In this document: positions 54,807 to 63,706 of the stretch, piece after piece
Numbering within the stretch: the first letter of the stretch is position 1
Layout of the letters: every line of letters begins with the position of its first letter
Source: Acinetobacter sp. ANC 3929
GTDB lineage: Bacteria; Pseudomonadota; Gammaproteobacteria; Pseudomonadales; Moraxellaceae
DNA: 64,000 nucleotides
NCBI RefSeq assembly: GCF_000369405.1
Contig: NZ_KB850000.1
Location: 310,001-374,000 of the forward strand
Reading direction: 5' to 3'
Program-made: the position numbers and the translations under genes
The notes under the pieces: model-generated
The model's input: only the letters and a program-made list of their open reading frames with translations
Told to the model about the DNA's origin: nothing
Database searches by the model: none

Positions 54807-56297
54807 ATGTCACGCAAGTGGTTAATTCTTGCAATCGTTGTACTGATCTACCTTCCTGTATCAATTGATGCAACCGTTTTACATGTGGCGACACCAACGT
54901 TAAGTGAGTCACTTTCATTATCTGCGAATGAGTTGTTGTGGATTATCGATATCTACTCCTTGGTCATGGCTGGTCTGATTTTGCCGATGGGTGCATTGGG
55001 AGATCGTATCGGCTTTAAAAAATTAATGATCATTGGCGGTATTTTATTTGGCCTAGCATCGTTGGCAGCTGCATTTTCTTCTACCGCATATGCTTTGATT
55101 GGTTCTCGTGCTTTATTGGCAGTGGGTGCAGCCATGATTCTGCCTGCCACTTTGTCTGCGGTTCGGAATACCTTCCTAGATGAAAAGCAGCGTAACTTTG
55201 CCCTAGGTATTTGGGCAACTGTCGGTGGTGGTGGTGCCGCATTTGGCCCATTGCTTGGTGGTTTCTTATTGGAACATTTTCATTGGGGCGCTGTATTCCT
55301 AATCAATGTGCCCATTATGCTGGCTGTGCTGACTTTAACTGTATTTGTAATTCCAAAGCAGGCTGGGCAGCCAAAGCAGAATCTTAACTTGCTACAGGCG
55401 ATTGTGTTGGTGGTTGCCATTCTGAGTATGATCTATGCGATTAAAACCGTGATGCATGGCTTTAGCATCTGGTCGGTTTTGATCTTTGCAGTGGGTTTTA
55501 GTTTGTTGATTGGCTTTATTCGTACACAGCTCACTTCAACGTCACCAATGATTGATATTCAGTTATTCAAACATCCTGTGATTGCGACAGGTGTGGTGAT
55601 GGCGATTGTATCGATGATGGCTTTGGTCGGATTCGAGTTGCTGATTTCACAGGAATTGCAATTTGTTTATCAGCTTTCACCATTGGCAGCAGGGGCATTC
55701 ATTTTACCATTCATGGTTGCGATTAGTTTAGGCGGCCCAATCGCCAGTATGCTGGTCAACCGTTTCGGACTACGTTCGGTTGCTTCATTTGGTATGTTGA
55801 TGAGTGCTGTAAGTTTGTGGGGCTTGGCAAATACCGACTTTATGCAGGCGCAAATGCAAGCATGGGGCTGGATGGTTGTCTTGGGCCTCAGTGTGGAAAT
55901 TGCTTTACTGGCTTCAACCTCAGCCATTATGTCTTCAGTACCGCCAAGTAAAGCGACAGCAGCAGGGGCTATTGAAGGGATGGCGTATGAGTTGGGGGCA
56001 GGTTTAGGAATTGCCTTTTTCGGTCTGATGTTGTCATGGTTTTATGCCAACTCGATTGTAGTGCCAACCGATGTGCCGCATCATATTGTTGAACAGGTGA
56101 GCAGTTCGATTGGTGAAGCAGTTCAAGCTGCCAAGCAATTACAGCCAGTGATTGCTGAACATGTAATTACAGCTGCAAAACAGGCTTTTAGCCAATCACA
56201 TCGTTCAGTGTTGAATGTGGCAGCCTTATTATTCTTGATCTTGTCGATTTTTATTTGGTTTGCTTTACCAAAGCAAGTCACGGTGGTTGAGGAATAA
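54807..56297 (+). CDS. smvA: MFS drug exporter, SmvA-like (DHA2, 14 helices)
   Basis: 496 residues from ATG 54807 behind AGAGG. Fourteen membrane helices expected. The sequence follows enterobacterial SmvA almost block by block: NELLWIIDIYSLVMAGLILPMGALGDRIGFKKL, the motif C-like VGGGGAAFGPLLGGFLLEHFHWG, and ELGAGLGIAFFG. SmvA exports cationic biocides including chlorhexidine, as well as methyl viologen and dyes. The adjacent divergent TetR gene and operators agree with that system. A strong terminator follows. Confidence 0.93.
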   Translation: MSRKWLILAIVVLIYLPVSIDATVLHVATPTLSESLSLSANELLWIIDIYSLVMAGLILPMGALGDRIGFKKLMIIGGILFGLASLAAAFSSTAYALIGSRALLAVGAAMILPATLSAVRNTFLDEKQRNFALGIWATVGGGGAAFGPLLGGFLLEHFHWGAVFLINVPIMLAVLTLTVFVIPKQAGQPKQNLNLLQAIVLVVAILSMIYAIKTVMHGFSIWSVLIFAVGFSLLIGFIRTQLTSTSPMIDIQLFKHPVIATGVVMAIVSMMALVGFELLISQELQFVYQLSPLAAGAFILPFMVAISLGGPIASMLVNRFGLRSVASFGMLMSAVSLWGLANTDFMQAQMQAWGWMVVLGLSVEIALLASTSAIMSSVPPSKATAAGAIEGMAYELGAGLGIAFFGLMLSWFYANSIVVPTDVPHHIVEQVSSSIGEAVQAAKQLQPVIAEHVITAAKQAFSQSHRSVLNVAALLFLILSIFIWFALPKQVTVVEE

Positions 56298-56303
56298 TGG
56301 CTT

Positions 56304-56341
56304 ACCCTGATCTAAATTGAGTTTAGATCAGGGTGTTTTTT
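56304..56341. terminator. smvA terminator
   Basis: A 13-bp stem (56304-56316 with 56322-56334), loop TTGAG, followed by a T run; its 3' flank touches the stop of the convergent maf gene. Confidence 0.9.
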
Positions 56342-56933
56342 AAGGAACACTGATTTCAAACTGGCGTAAGATTTTACATAGTTGAATCATCGGCAAGCCC
56401 ATCAAGGTGGTTTGATCATCACCAAGCATTTTTTCAAATAAGCTAATGCCCAAGCTTTCACATTTAAAACTGCCCGCACAATGCAAGGGTTGGTCAATTT
56501 CAATATAACGCTCAATTTCCGCCAATGTCAGCTGACGAAATTTGACTTGGTAATGTTCAACCAATGTGGTTTCAAAGCCAGATTGCAAATGTTGAACACT
56601 GAGAGCTGTACTGAAAAACACGGTTTGACCCGAATTTGCCTGTAATTGCTGAATGGCATTTTCAACGCTTAAAGGTTTACCAATAAAATCATAGGGAGCA
56701 TGTTCACGCCAAGCCACCTGATCGGAACCAATCACAATGGCATCTGGATGTTGCTGAGCAATCACACCTGCTTTCTCAAAAGCAAGTCGTTTGGCCAAAT
56801 CATCGGCATGTAGTTCACCTGATGCAGATTCATCAATATCAGGGGAAATACAACGATAATCCAGCCTTAAACGATTCATCAGATCTTTACGGGTTTGACT
56901 GCTGGATGCCAAAATCAATTCAGGTTGACGCAT
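56340..56933 (-). CDS. yceF: Maf-like nucleotide pyrophosphatase, YceF type
   Basis: 197 residues of the Maf/HAM1-like fold. LILASSSQTRKDLMNRL at the N-terminus, IVIGSDQVAW, and the subgroup signature PLHCAGSFKCESLGISLFEKMLGDD, followed by TLMGLPMIQLC, match YceF (7-methyl-GTP pyrophosphatase) rather than the dTTP/UTP-type YhdE. It removes methylated nucleotides from the pool. The start codon overlaps the stop of the upstream DUF2237 gene by one base, so the two are translationally coupled. Confidence 0.92.
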   Translation of the reverse strand: MRQPELILASSSQTRKDLMNRLRLDYRCISPDIDESASGELHADDLAKRLAFEKAGVIAQQHPDAIVIGSDQVAWREHAPYDFIGKPLSVENAIQQLQANSGQTVFFSTALSVQHLQSGFETTLVEHYQVKFRQLTLAEIERYIEIDQPLHCAGSFKCESLGISLFEKMLGDDQTTLMGLPMIQLCKILRQFEISVP

Positions 56934-57316
56934 TACACCGCATATTCCACAAGGATATTGAGAGGCACGTAATGCAGCACGGCATTGTGGCAGGCATTCA
57001 ACTTAATAGGAGGCGCTTGTCCTGCTTGATAAGCCTCAACCCAACGGGTTACACAGATACACCAGAAGTCACCTGGTTTGAGGCCTGGGAAACCCACTTC
57101 GGGTAAAGGGGTAATCAAGTCGTTGCCGACTTTTTGGGAGAAATTTAAGAACTCTGAAGTCATTTGTGCACACATGGTATGCTGACCTAAATCGGTGACC
57201 GCCGTATGGCAAAAGCCATTACGAAAATACCCAGTGATTGGGTCATAACAACAGCTGGCTAAAGGTTCGCCAAGGACGTTTAAACGATTAATTTTTGGAT
57301 CTGGATGAATTGACAT
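56933..57316 (-). CDS. DUF2237 family protein
   Basis: 127 residues with the DUF2237 blocks: NVLGEPLASCCYDPITGYFRNG, DLGQHTMCAQMT, EFLNFSQKVGNDLITP, VGFPGLKPGDFWCICVTRW and LKACHNAVLHYVPL-like ending. Several Cys (two adjacent at 22-23, and CIC near 87) are conserved across the family and could bind a metal. Function unknown. It overlaps the maf gene and is probably its operon partner. Confidence 0.85.
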   Translation of the reverse strand: MSIHPDPKINRLNVLGEPLASCCYDPITGYFRNGFCHTAVTDLGQHTMCAQMTSEFLNFSQKVGNDLITPLPEVGFPGLKPGDFWCICVTRWVEAYQAGQAPPIKLNACHNAVLHYVPLNILVEYAV

Positions 57317-57455
57317 AATAATAGAAAGATTTAGTGACGGTGATTATCATAATCAAAACTGAAGCTTTCGGCAGCTTTTCTGCAAAAAAACTCACCTTTA
57401 TTTCAGAGAATCATTTAAAATTACGCCGTTTTTAAAATCAACTAGAGAGCCATCC

Positions 57456-58643
57456 ATGAATTTTCAGCGCATGACTGATCTTGATTTAGCAGGTAAACGT
57501 GTCCTTATTCGTGAAGACTTAAACGTTCCTGTAAAAAATGGGGAAATTACCAGTGATGCACGTTTACGTGCTGCATTGCCAACAATTAAAGCTGCTTTAG
57601 AAAAAGGCGCGGCAGTGATGGTATTTTCTCATCTGGGTCGTCCTGTAGAAGGTGAGCCAAAACCAGAACAATCACTTGCACCGGTTGCTGCTTATTTAAG
57701 CAAGGCTTTGGGTCAAGATGTTAAATTATTCACAGATTACTTAGATGGCGTTGAAGTGGCTGCGGGTCAAGTTGTGTTACTTGAAAACGTTCGTTTCAAC
57801 CACGGCGAAAAGAAAAATAACCCAGAACTTGCGAAAAAATATGCTGCGCTTTGTGACGTATTCGTTATGGATGCATTTGGTACAGCACACCGTGCAGAAG
57901 CGTCTACTGAAGGTGCAGCACGTTTTGCCCCAATCGCTGCTGCCGGTCCTTTATTGGCCGCTGAGTTAGATGCGCTTGGCCGTGCGATGCAAACCCCAGA
58001 AAAACCGATGGTGGCGATTGTTGCAGGCTCTAAAGTTTCAACTAAACTTGATGTATTAACTTCATTGTCTACAATCTGTGATCAATTGATCGTGGGTGGT
58101 GGGATTGCCAATACCTTCTTGGCTGCTGCTGGTTTCAATGTCGGTAAATCACTTTACGAAGCTGATTTGATTGAAACGGCAAAACAAATTGCTGCAAAAG
58201 TCAGTGTTCCATTGCCAACTGATGTTGTGGTTGCAGATGCAAGCCAAATCAGCTTTGAAGATTTCCTTGGTTCATTGGCAAGTGCACAAGCCGTTGTAAA
58301 AAATGTTGCTGATGTGACTGATACTGATATGATTTTAGATGTTGGCCCTGAAACGGCTAAAGCATTTGCGGACATCTTAAAATCTTCAAAAACAATTCTT
58401 TGGAATGGTCCAGTAGGTGTGTTTGAAGTAGATCAATTCGGTGAAGGAACTAAAACACTGTCTTTAGCGATTGCTGAATCTGCTGGTTTCTCGATTGCGG
58501 GTGGTGGTGATACATTGGCTGCGATTGATAAATATCAAGTTGCTGATCAAATTGGTTATATTTCAACAGGTGGCGGTGCATTCTTAGAGTTCGTAGAAGG
58601 CAAAACTTTACCTGCTGTTGCTGTTTTACTTGAGCGTGCTTAA
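57456..58643 (+). CDS. pgk: Phosphoglycerate kinase
   Basis: 395-residue glycolytic/gluconeogenic enzyme that transfers phosphate between 1,3-bisphosphoglycerate and ADP. Landmarks: [20 protein letters not shown] (substrate-binding), FSHLGRPV, the [17 protein letters not shown] segment, AGSKVSTKL, and the C-terminal [17 protein letters not shown] and GGGDTLAAI nucleotide-binding loops. A 15-bp terminator follows, so it is probably monocistronic; fructose-bisphosphate aldolase, often downstream, is absent here. Confidence 0.98.
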   Translation: MNFQRMTDLDLAGKRVLIREDLNVPVKNGEITSDARLRAALPTIKAALEKGAAVMVFSHLGRPVEGEPKPEQSLAPVAAYLSKALGQDVKLFTDYLDGVEVAAGQVVLLENVRFNHGEKKNNPELAKKYAALCDVFVMDAFGTAHRAEASTEGAARFAPIAAAGPLLAAELDALGRAMQTPEKPMVAIVAGSKVSTKLDVLTSLSTICDQLIVGGGIANTFLAAAGFNVGKSLYEADLIETAKQIAAKVSVPLPTDVVVADASQISFEDFLGSLASAQAVVKNVADVTDTDMILDVGPETAKAFADILKSSKTILWNGPVGVFEVDQFGEGTKTLSLAIAESAGFSIAGGGDTLAAIDKYQVADQIGYISTGGGAFLEFVEGKTLPAVAVLLERA

Positions 58644-58680
58644 GTTGAATTTATTCTTCTAATTTATAAGAAGATTAGTA

Positions 58681-58712
58681 AAAAAGAGTCGATTTAAATC
58701 GGCTCTTTTTTA
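58681..58712 (+). terminator. pgk terminator
   Basis: AAAAAGAGTCGATTT (58681-58695) is complementary to AAATCGGCTCTTTTT (58696-58710) with one G-T wobble, ending in a T run. Confidence 0.88.
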
Positions 58713-58798
58713 CTTTTGCACAACGTTGTCGTCATCAAAATGTCACATATCTGAAATATGCTTGTCACAACTTAACCAAGTAACTGTGGAAAGCCGTG

Positions 58799-59041
58799 AT
58801 GAAATTTAAATTAACCCTTGCCGCTCTAATTATTGCTCCAATCATGCTGACTGCATGTGCAAAGAAAGAAGAAGCGAAAAATACTGAACAGCAAGATCAA
58901 GCAGCTTCTGCTGTATCAACACAGACGTCCCCAGAGCAACAAGCCGCAATTGATGCGATTGATAAACCGAATTTAGATGAACATAATACTGATGTTGCAG
59001 AGCATGCAGCTTCAGAGGTTGCTGCGAGCGAAGCGCACTAA
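58799..59041 (+). CDS. Small lipoprotein
   Basis: 80 residues from ATG 58799 behind GGAAAG. Signal peptide KFKLTLAALIIAPIM with lipobox LTAC (Cys near 20), followed by a charged, Ala/Glu/Gln-rich mature part with no predicted fold. Probably attached to the outer membrane. No family recognised. The terminator downstream is shared with the convergent lipoprotein gene. Confidence 0.75.
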   Translation: MKFKLTLAALIIAPIMLTACAKKEEAKNTEQQDQAASAVSTQTSPEQQAAIDAIDKPNLDEHNTDVAEHAASEVAASEAH

Positions 59042-59056
59042 GCGATCTAGAAAATA

Positions 59057-59086
59057 AAAGCCGATGTTTTCACATCGGCTTTTTTG
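59057..59086. terminator. Bidirectional terminator between lipoprotein genes
   Basis: AAAGCCGATG (59057-59066) pairs with CATCGGCTTT (59073-59082), loop TTTTCA, with a T run on the plus side and an A run on the other. Confidence 0.88.
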
Positions 59087-59089
59087 TAT

Positions 59090-59473
59090 TTATGAATTAG
59101 CTTTACAGTAGAAAGTCAGTGTAGTTTGATAATCATCATCACGGGCGAGCGAGGCATTTTTGCCGGTGAAGGTACCAATTACACCTGCGGCAGCTTCAAC
59201 CATTTTTCCGGTTTGTTCATCCACCACGCCTTTGAGTACGCCTTGATACGCGGTTTTTTCATCAACTACGACAGGAGAGGTGCTGCGAGTACAGGTTTTT
59301 TGTGCTGCTGTAACCGCATTATTTTTTGCAATCAGACTGGTTTTACCTACACCCGTCACTTCGTATTGATTGTTTTCTTTTTGAATGGCCAAGGTATTGG
59401 TTGGTGTTGATGCACACGCTGTTAGGCCAAGGGCTAAACCGCCGAATAAACTCACGATTAAAGTTTTTTTCAT
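59090..59473 (-). CDS. Lipoprotein of unknown function
   Basis: 127 residues with a lipoprotein signal peptide (MKKTLIVSLFGGLALGLTAC, Cys at residue 20, then AST). The mature part contains QYEVTGVGKTSLIAKNNAVTAAQKTC, which looks like a small alpha/beta domain with two further Cys (CTRS and FYCKANS) that could form a disulfide. No family recognised by eye. Monocistronic. Confidence 0.75.
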   Translation of the reverse strand: MKKTLIVSLFGGLALGLTACASTPTNTLAIQKENNQYEVTGVGKTSLIAKNNAVTAAQKTCTRSTSPVVVDEKTAYQGVLKGVVDEQTGKMVEAAAGVIGTFTGKNASLARDDDYQTTLTFYCKANS

Positions 59474-59727
59474 TGCTTGTTCTCAAGTTGCTGCTTAATT
59501 GTATTATTGGAACATAGAATTTCGCATCGGTTTTGCAGGTTCTGTACAGTTTGTGCAGAGACTCTGTTAATTTTTTCAAATGAATGATGGGCTTAGCAAC
59601 GCTGGTATTTTCGAGTTGTTAACGAAATCAAATATGGGCATCTGAGACAAGCATGAATTAAGCATAGTGGAAATCATTCAGATTATGCTAATCTAGCGCC
59701 ATCCTTGTGTTAGTTAGATTCATTTCA
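59474..59727. other. Intergenic region upstream of the nitroreductase gene
   Basis: About 250 bases; contains the divergent promoters of the lipoprotein and nitroreductase genes and the small repeat CAGAG-A-CTCTG. No gene seen. Confidence 0.4.
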
Positions 59728-60306
59728 ATGACGGACTCAAATATAGAGACAATTCATCAAAATATTCATCAACGTCAATCTATTGGGCAACTCATTGAGC
59801 CGGCGCCGAATACAGAACAACTCGAAAAAGCAGTGCAAGCTGCATTGACCGCACCTGATCATCATCGTTTAAAACCTACTCGTTTCGTCATCATCACGCC
59901 TGAGCAACGCGCTGCTTTTGGTGAGCATTTGGCGAGTGCTTTAGCAGATTTGGGTGAAACAGATCCAGCACAACTTGATCGGGTGAAACAGCATCCTTTC
60001 CGTGCACCTTTGCTGGTTTTAGCTTTAACCACCCTTCAAGATCATCCTAAAGTTCCGCATTTTGAACAAATTTTAAGTACAGGTGCGGCGGTTCAGAATT
60101 TCTTGTTATCTTTACAGGCCCAAGGTTTTGCAACGATGTGGCGCTCTGGTGCAGTGGTCGAGTCAAACTGGTTAAAACAGCAGTTAGGCTTAAAACAGCA
60201 AGATCTTATCTCTGGTATTATTTATATTGGAACTGCAGCCAAGACAATCGCTCCACGAGCAGAAATAAACAGCCAAGATTTTGTAAAAGTATGGCAAGTA
60301 ACCTAA
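59728..60306 (+). CDS. Nitroreductase family protein, YdjA-like
   Basis: 192 residues from ATG 59728. The FMN-binding nitroreductase fold is shown by IHQRQSIGQLIEPAPNTEQL near the N-terminus, APDHHRLKPTRFVII, PFRAPLLVLALTT and the FATMWRSGAVVESNWLKQQLGL segment, which parallels E. coli YdjA (GFGGIWRSGALTES). These compact enzymes reduce nitro or quinone compounds with NAD(P)H; the natural substrate is unknown. gpsA follows 47 bases downstream. Confidence 0.87.
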   Translation: MTDSNIETIHQNIHQRQSIGQLIEPAPNTEQLEKAVQAALTAPDHHRLKPTRFVIITPEQRAAFGEHLASALADLGETDPAQLDRVKQHPFRAPLLVLALTTLQDHPKVPHFEQILSTGAAVQNFLLSLQAQGFATMWRSGAVVESNWLKQQLGLKQQDLISGIIYIGTAAKTIAPRAEINSQDFVKVWQVT

Positions 60307-60353
60307 GCTTTGTTTTGTGTGATTAAAGAAAGAAATTCGTTTCAGGATAAAAA

Positions 60354-61427
60354 ATGACAGAGTTAAATTTTAGCGATTTAGTTGAGCCAGTTGCTGTAGA
60401 TCAGAAAACAGCACTCAGAATTACGGTATTGGGCGGTGGTAGTTTTGGCACGGCCATGGCAAATTTAGCGACGAGAAATGGTTGCGATACCATGATTTGG
60501 ATTCGTGATGCTGCTGTTGCCGATGAAATTAATCAAACGCATATCAATAAACGCTATCTACCTGATTATCCATTGGAACCTGCATTGCGTGCAGTGGCTG
60601 ACTTAGAGTTGGCGGTACGTGATCGTGACATTATTTTAGTGGCGATTCCAAGCCATTCTTTCCGTGATGTGCTTAAACAGATTGCGCCGTTTATTACTTC
60701 TCAGGCTATCGTTTCATTGACTAAAGGGATTGAAGCAAAAACCTTTAGTTTTATGAGCGATATTATTCGCACAGAATTGCCAGAAGTACCGTACGGTGTT
60801 TTATCTGGCCCAAACCTTGCCAAAGAAATTATGGCGGGTATGCCTTCAGGAACTGTTATAGCCAGTGAGTCAGAATTGGTTCGTTATGCAGTGCAACATG
60901 CGTTACACAGTGCTTTGTTCCGTGTGTTTGGTAGCGATGATGTGCATGGTGTGGAATTGGGTGGTGCCTTAAAAAATATCTATGCAGTTGCAATGGGTAT
61001 GGGCGGTGCTTATAAGATTGGTGAAAATACCAAAAGTATGATTCTGACCCGTGCTTTGGCTGAAATGAGTCGTTTTGCGGTGAAGCAGGGTGCAAACCCA
61101 TTAACTTTTTTGGGGTTATCGGGTGTAGGTGATTTATTCGCAACCTGTAACAGTCCATTAAGTCGTAACTATCAGATTGGCTTTGCATTGGGTTCAGGGA
61201 AAACACTGGATCAGGCGACCAAAGAGCTTGGTCAAACCGCAGAAGGGATCAATACGATTGTTCAAGTTCGAACCAAAGCGGAAGAACTGGATGTGTATAT
61301 GCCAATCACCAATGCATTGTATGACGTGATTTTTGAAGGCGCGCCACCCATGACAATCGCATTGTCCTTGATGAAGAATGGCCACCGTAGTGATGTTGAG
61401 TTCGTTTTACCGCATCATGAAGTCTAA
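60354..61427 (+). CDS. gpsA: NAD(P)+-dependent glycerol-3-phosphate dehydrogenase
   Basis: 357 residues; makes sn-glycerol 3-phosphate from dihydroxyacetone phosphate for phospholipid synthesis. Rossmann motif VLGGGSFGTAMANLA near residue 25, IPSHSFRDVL, LTKGIEA, the SGPNLAKEI motif, the active-site GGALKNIYAVAMG with its Lys, and LSGVGDLFATC are all in order. About 15 residues longer at the N-terminus than E. coli GpsA. sixA follows 76 bases later. Confidence 0.97.
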   Translation: MTELNFSDLVEPVAVDQKTALRITVLGGGSFGTAMANLATRNGCDTMIWIRDAAVADEINQTHINKRYLPDYPLEPALRAVADLELAVRDRDIILVAIPSHSFRDVLKQIAPFITSQAIVSLTKGIEAKTFSFMSDIIRTELPEVPYGVLSGPNLAKEIMAGMPSGTVIASESELVRYAVQHALHSALFRVFGSDDVHGVELGGALKNIYAVAMGMGGAYKIGENTKSMILTRALAEMSRFAVKQGANPLTFLGLSGVGDLFATCNSPLSRNYQIGFALGSGKTLDQATKELGQTAEGINTIVQVRTKAEELDVYMPITNALYDVIFEGAPPMTIALSLMKNGHRSDVEFVLPHHEV

Positions 61428-61503
61428 TCAAAATCTTGAAGTGTAATCAAAAAACTGTCATCTATTCGCGTTATGATACAGCTATAAAAAATAAGGTTGT
61501 TTT

Positions 61504-61959
61504 ATGCAGTTAACTTTAGTTCGTCACGGTGAAGCCTCTCCAGCAATCAATGGAAATGATATGCAGCGTCCATTGACGGTGCGTGGACATCAGCAGGCGG
61601 AACAAACAGGGCATTTCCTAAAAGATGTAATTCAGCCTGAAATTTTCGTGGTGAGTCCGCTGTTACGGGCTCAGGAAACATTGGCACATATCAAAGCGCA
61701 TTTTCACGGTATTCCTGTGTTAATTTGCGATAAGATTAAACCCGATGATGATGCCAAAGATGCGATCGAGTGGTTGTCAAAACTACCTTATGAGTCAATT
61801 GCAGTGGTTTGTCATATGAATGTTGTGGCACATATTGCCGAACAACTGACCCATGAAAACTTTAATCCATTTGCATTGGCGGAAGCACGTATTTATGATC
61901 AAGCTGTGATCGCAAATGGTTTATCGACACAAAACAATCGTTTTACACCAACATTATAA
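61504..61959 (+). CDS. sixA: Phosphohistidine phosphatase SixA
   Basis: 151 residues with the RHG active site at LVRHGEASPA (His 8), VSPLLRAQETLAHI for the second Arg, and CHMNVVAHI for the C-terminal His. SixA dephosphorylates phosphohistidine domains in E. coli (ArcB and the nitrogen PTS). The size and MQLTLVRHGEA start are typical of this family. It lies between gpsA and gspL; cotranscription with gspL (40-base gap) is plausible. Confidence 0.9.
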   Translation: MQLTLVRHGEASPAINGNDMQRPLTVRGHQQAEQTGHFLKDVIQPEIFVVSPLLRAQETLAHIKAHFHGIPVLICDKIKPDDDAKDAIEWLSKLPYESIAVVCHMNVVAHIAEQLTHENFNPFALAEARIYDQAVIANGLSTQNNRFTPTL

Positions 61960-61999
61960 TTTTTATATATCCGCGCAAGGATAAGGGTACTGAACACCG

Positions 62000-63139
62000 A
62001 TGCTGTATATATGGATGCCCGAAACCAATGGAACATGGTATTGGTCGGCAGGGGAAAATTGGTTGCAGGCAGATAGTCTTGAACAGTTGATTCAAGATTT
62101 GCACGAGCATCATGGAAAAGAGGCTGTGGTTTATTTCCCAAGCCGAAATGCACAATTATTACAACAAACAATGACCAAAGCGCATTACAAGCAATTGGGA
62201 CAGGAGGGTGTTAAGTACCTCTTGGAAGAGTTTGTCACCTTGCCGATTGATCATATGAAGGTTGTACATCATTTCCAAAATGATCAACTCAATATTTTGG
62301 GTGTTGCGCAATCGACGATCGAAACATGGCAGCATGCCTTGAGTTTGTTACCCATCCAGATTGTGGCATTTTTACCAGACTTCTTGATCTTACCTGAACC
62401 AGAACCGAATCAAGTGGTGTTGCTCAACCTGTATGATCATCTATTGGTGAGAGAAAATACATGGATAGGTAATTCTGTTGATGATTTAGGATTGTTTTTG
62501 GAGTTTCAGGCTGCAGCAACACCGTATAAATTTGCCAACCTGAATGCCAGTCAATTGGATAGCCTTGCAACTGCATCGAGTAAAGATGAGCGGATTGAAT
62601 TCAGTTATCAATTTGAACAATTAGTAAGACCGAAACAGCATCCATTTAATGTTCTGCCGAAATCAAAAAATGCAGAAATAAAATGGTCTGGCTATTGGAA
62701 GGCTGCAGCTGCCGTACTATTGGCGGTGATCATAGTGCAATTGGGTTATGACGCGTTACGTTGGTCAAAACTTAAAAGCGTTGCTGATCAAACGGCAAGT
62801 CAGGCGATTGAGCAATATAAGTATTGGTTTGGTGAAAATAGTCGTGTCACCGAACAAAATATTAAAAGTCAGTTTGAAAGTCAGTTGCGTATGAGTCAAC
62901 TTGGGGATACGCAAGCACTCTCGCTGTTAAGCCGTGTTGGACCAATTTTGATGCAAAAACAGATTGTTGCACAGCAAGTCAGTTATGATGCCTCTGTATT
63001 GGCGATGTCGCTTAAAGCAAAATCTGCGGATGATTTACAAGGATTAACTCAACAATTAAACCAACAAGGTTTTCAAGCTGAATTAGGCAATGTTCAGGCA
63101 GATACTGTTGGCGCTATTGGGGTGGTAAAAGTAAAATAA
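62000..63139 (+). CDS. gspL: Type II secretion system protein GspL
   Basis: 379 residues: a cytoplasmic actin-like domain (1 to about 225), one membrane helix near 233-253 (AAAAVLLAVIIVQLGYDAL) and a periplasmic ferredoxin-like domain. GspL recruits the GspE ATPase to the inner-membrane platform of the secretin-based secretion machine. It begins LYIWMPETNGTWYWSAGENW, usual for the Acinetobacter type. gspM follows with a one-base TAATG overlap. The other gsp genes are not in the window. Confidence 0.9.
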   Translation: MLYIWMPETNGTWYWSAGENWLQADSLEQLIQDLHEHHGKEAVVYFPSRNAQLLQQTMTKAHYKQLGQEGVKYLLEEFVTLPIDHMKVVHHFQNDQLNILGVAQSTIETWQHALSLLPIQIVAFLPDFLILPEPEPNQVVLLNLYDHLLVRENTWIGNSVDDLGLFLEFQAAATPYKFANLNASQLDSLATASSKDERIEFSYQFEQLVRPKQHPFNVLPKSKNAEIKWSGYWKAAAAVLLAVIIVQLGYDALRWSKLKSVADQTASQAIEQYKYWFGENSRVTEQNIKSQFESQLRMSQLGDTQALSLLSRVGPILMQKQIVAQQVSYDASVLAMSLKAKSADDLQGLTQQLNQQGFQAELGNVQADTVGAIGVVKVK

Positions 63140-63618
63140 TGAAAGCATTCACAAGATTACAAAATAGCTTTGATCAGAAAATTGAAGCGTTAAATGAATA
63201 TCTACAAGGCTTATCTGTGCGTGAACGGGTGATGGTTATTTTTACCACCATTTTTGTCATTGTAACGGTGATTGGTTTTGCGTTGTGGAAAATGCATGCA
63301 TTGGCAGACCAGCAACAAAAACGGTTAAATGAATTAAAAGACTTAACCGTGTGGATGCAGAGTAATGCAGCCACGATGAAGCCTGCAAATGATGTGGGAT
63401 TGACCGCAGCAGATAAAATACAGCGAACGGCCCAACAACAAGGTTTGGCAGTTTCTTCACAACAAAATGGTGAGCAGATTCAGCTTGTCGCAGAACATCA
63501 GAATTATGCTGTGTTAGCTAACTTTTTGATGCAATTGTCTCAAATGGGGATCAGTATCCAGAAAATGGATATGGTCTCTAACAATAATCAGATTAAATTA
63601 ACTGCAACAGTACAGTAA
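63139..63618 (+). CDS. gspM: Type II secretion system protein GspM
   Basis: 159 residues with a short cytoplasmic N-terminus, one membrane helix (about 30-51, VMVIFTTIFVIVTVIGFAL) and a small periplasmic ferredoxin-like domain. GspM stabilises GspL in the inner-membrane platform. Its start overlaps the gspL stop, so translation is coupled. It is followed by a gap of 88 bases before pyrD. Confidence 0.9.
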   Translation: MKAFTRLQNSFDQKIEALNEYLQGLSVRERVMVIFTTIFVIVTVIGFALWKMHALADQQQKRLNELKDLTVWMQSNAATMKPANDVGLTAADKIQRTAQQQGLAVSSQQNGEQIQLVAEHQNYAVLANFLMQLSQMGISIQKMDMVSNNNQIKLTATVQ

Positions 63619-63706
63619 GCCATTAAAAACCCAATGTCAGGCATGGTGTTTTGATACGCCTATGCCTATAATATGCCTACTTGAAAATCAGTAGACTGTG
63701 ATTGGT

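Noticed and set aside
59126..59410. 94-codon plus-strand frame opposite the lipoprotein gene
   Set aside because: It is antisense to a gene with a clear lipoprotein signal peptide, and has no ribosome-binding site or recognisable protein features.
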